Source of the DNA: Treponema sp. UBA3870
GTDB lineage: Bacteria; Spirochaetota; Spirochaetia; Treponematales; Treponemataceae
Direction of reading: 5' to 3'
NCBI GenBank assembly: GCA_002392275.1
Contig: DGGQ01000152.1
Location: 1 to 7,392, forward strand
DNA: 7,392 bases
Of this stretch, positions 6,118 through 7,392 are shown piece after piece. The notes under the pieces are model-generated. The model saw only the letters and a list, made by a program, of their open reading frames with translations. It made no database searches and was not told the DNA's origin. Positions within the stretch are counted from its first letter, which is position 1. Each line of letters opens with the position of its first letter. Position numbers and translations under genes: made by a program.

Positions 6118-6954
6118 TCAGTATGACCTAGTTACATCCAGCTGTGTAAAACGCACATCCCTAATTCTTGAATCAATTAAAATCGTGTCGTTAAGCAAAT
6201 CCTTGATTTTCTGCCTCAAAATTTCTTCATTCTGAGGCTTAAAATCATTTGCAGTCTGTTCCGAAAAAAATCTTCTCAGCATATCGACAATTTCGATACG
6301 GCGGTTTGCAATTTCCATACATGCGGCCTTGTCATCTTTTTTATATCCAAGTGAAACCTGGACATGAACCAAAGCCGAAGGGGTTTCATTAGTCTTTACA
6401 TTAATCAGGTCCAAACCAGTGTACCAATCATAAATCTCTCGATTTGAGCTGAATCCAGAAGTGACAACAAAACTTTCAGTGTATTCTTTATTTTTGTCAC
6501 CGACTTTATCTTCTGCACCCGGCATATCTTCACCAAGAAACGAATACAGGGATTCCATATTATTTATTCCGATCTCAGCATTTTTTAGGCATCTGGTTAT
6601 AAGATCCGAAAAGCTGAGTTTTGGAATAGATTTACCACCCACAAGCTTTGACTGTCTCCCGGACGGCGAACTTACGTACAGCGTTCCACACATTTCTCCG
6701 TTGGAAATCACCCGGACAATGAAAAACTGCCACTTGTTTTTTTCAAATGTAAAGAAATCTGTCTGGCTTTCACACTCGTCAATATAGATAAAAGTCAATG
6801 CGTAATCTTCGCACATTTTCACAAAATCTTTGGACGCAGATTGCCAATCAGTGTAGGAATAAACAACAAAATTTTTCCCCTGGTTCACAGCAGTCTGCGC
6901 AAATGCAAATGCGGAAATAAAAACACAAAACAAGCCTAGAAAAAATCTTTTCAT
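6118..6954 (-). CDS. Secreted protein with FliL-like C-terminal domain
   Basis: A 278-residue protein. The ATG at 6954 begins a clear signal peptide (residues 1-19, ending Ala-Phe-Ala-Phe-Ala before Gln20, a signal peptidase I pattern) and has a G-rich site (GGGGG, 6959-6963) only 4 nt upstream; the longer ATG at 6999 would overlap the promoter. Residues 20-175 match nothing I recognise. Residues about 180-275 resemble the periplasmic domain of FliL, the flagellar stator-associated protein: a strand like Val-His-Val-Gln-Val-Ser-Leu-Gly-Tyr, a helix with Glu and Arg (MEIANRRIEIVDMLRRFF), then a helix with Lys and Asn (LRQKIKDLLNDTIL), then a final strand (IRDVRFTQLDV). Classical FliL keeps its N-terminal membrane anchor; this one appears to be cleaved and exported to the periplasm. 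A role near the periplasmic flagella is inference. No flagellar gene is adjacent. Confidence 0.7.
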   Translation of the reverse strand: MKRFFLGLFCVFISAFAFAQTAVNQGKNFVVYSYTDWQSASKDFVKMCEDYALTFIYIDECESQTDFFTFEKNKWQFFIVRVISNGEMCGTLYVSSPSGRQSKLVGGKSIPKLSFSDLITRCLKNAEIGINNMESLYSFLGEDMPGAEDKVGDKNKEYTESFVVTSGFSSNREIYDWYTGLDLINVKTNETPSALVHVQVSLGYKKDDKAACMEIANRRIEIVDMLRRFFSEQTANDFKPQNEEILRQKIKDLLNDTILIDSRIRDVRFTQLDVTRSY

Positions 6955-6987
6955 ATTTCCCCCGTTTCGAACAATTCTATCAATATA

Positions 6988-7018
6988 ATTATATAACAAA
7001 TCTGGTTCTTAAATGCAA
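6988..7018 (-). promoter_or_regulatory. Promoter of the FliL-like gene
   Basis: On the minus strand TTGCAT (7013-7018) is followed after 17 nt by TATATA (6990-6995), overlapping a perfect TATAAT (6988-6993) at 19-nt spacing. The -35 lies 2 nt beyond the T-tract of the groEL terminator. Confidence 0.5.
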
Positions 7019-7020
7019 CA

Positions 7021-7052
7021 AAAAAAAGAGGCCGCAAGAAACTTACGACCTC
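7021..7052 (-). terminator. Intrinsic terminator of groEL
   Basis: GAGGCCGCAAG (7028-7038) and CTTACGACCTC (7042-7052) pair as an 11-bp stem with two G-T pairs on the minus-strand RNA and a 3-nt loop, followed by seven Ts (A-run 7021-7027). It lies about 50 nt past the groEL stop. Confidence 0.85.
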
Positions 7053-7100
7053 CGTATAACGCTCGCAATTAAAGGTGCGATTTCCTTATTTTTTTATTTA

Positions 7101-7392
7101 TCAGTACATTCCGCCCATATCAGGGTTTGGAGCTGCGACTGGTGCCGGTGGCTCTGGGATGTCCGTGATTGCGCACTCGGTTGTCAAAAGCATTCCGGCA
7201 ACTGATGCCGCGTTCTGAAGTGCAGAGCGTGTAACCTTTGCAGGGTCGATAATTCCGGCATCCATCATGTCAACCCATTCCTGTGTTGCGGCGTTGAATC
7301 CGACTCCAGGCTTCTCGTTCTTTGCGCGGTCCGCGATAACGGCTCCGTCAAGTCCAGCGTTTTCGGTAATCTGGCGGATAGGCTCCTCAAGT
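7101..7392 (-). CDS. groL: Chaperonin GroEL, C-terminal 96 residues (start beyond window)
   Basis: The minus-strand frame encodes the end of the 60-kDa chaperonin, the cytosolic double-ring folding machine that works with GroES and ATP. Recognisable family sequence includes EEPIRQITENAG, then GFNAATQEWVDMMDAGIIDP, then VTRSALQNAASVAGMLLTTE, and the tail PDMGGMY, where the Gly-Gly-Met end is the disordered C-terminal tail of the ring cavity. The stop is TGA at 7101-7103. Proline and alanine are frequent before the tail (PEPPAPVAAPNP). The start and any groES lie to the right of the window. Confidence 0.97.
   Translation of the reverse strand, partial: LEEPIRQITENAGLDGAVIADRAKNEKPGVGFNAATQEWVDMMDAGIIDPAKVTRSALQNAASVAGMLLTTECAITDIPEPPAPVAAPNPDMGGMY

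Overview
The window looks like a piece of spirochaete chromosome, most likely a gut or rumen Treponema. This is an inference from the mix of genes: two lipoproteins with short, relaxed signal peptides, a secreted FliL-like protein, GroEL, IlvD and moderate GC. No RNA marker gene is present, so the genus is not proven. No CRISPR array, tRNA, rRNA or transposase gene was found.

Layout: positions 1-2013 (minus) hold 671 residues of a large predicted lipoprotein with a right-handed beta-helix of the Cthe_2159 carbohydrate-binding type, running off the left edge. A 447-bp intergenic region follows, with a GC-rich, hairpin-prone block and then a strong promoter for ilvD (2461-4152, plus), a complete dihydroxy-acid dehydratase of branched-chain amino acid synthesis. 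Just after the ilvD stop come two tandem hairpins and then a second, synonymously recoded copy of the last seven IlvD codons plus stop, followed by back-to-back terminators. A small lipoprotein gene (4347-4763, minus) comes next. Positions 4845-5545 are a gene graveyard: a start-less plus-strand ORF and a possible minus-strand membrane-protein fragment. Then follow a GNAT acetyltransferase (5555-6010, minus), a secreted protein with a FliL-like C-terminal domain (6118-6954, minus) and the 3' end of groEL (7101-7392, minus).

The genes look like single transcription units rather than an operon. Intrinsic terminators follow ilvD, the small lipoprotein, the FliL-like gene and groEL, and most genes have their own recognisable promoter. 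Spacing between units is very tight: the GNAT promoter appears to be built into the terminator of the gene before it, and the FliL-like gene promoter starts a few bases after the groEL terminator.

No complete new multi-gene system is visible. The most notable points are the duplicated ilvD tail beyond a double hairpin, the composite terminator-promoter before the GNAT gene, the secreted FliL-like protein, and the 7-bp inverted repeat that brackets the ilvD -10 box.
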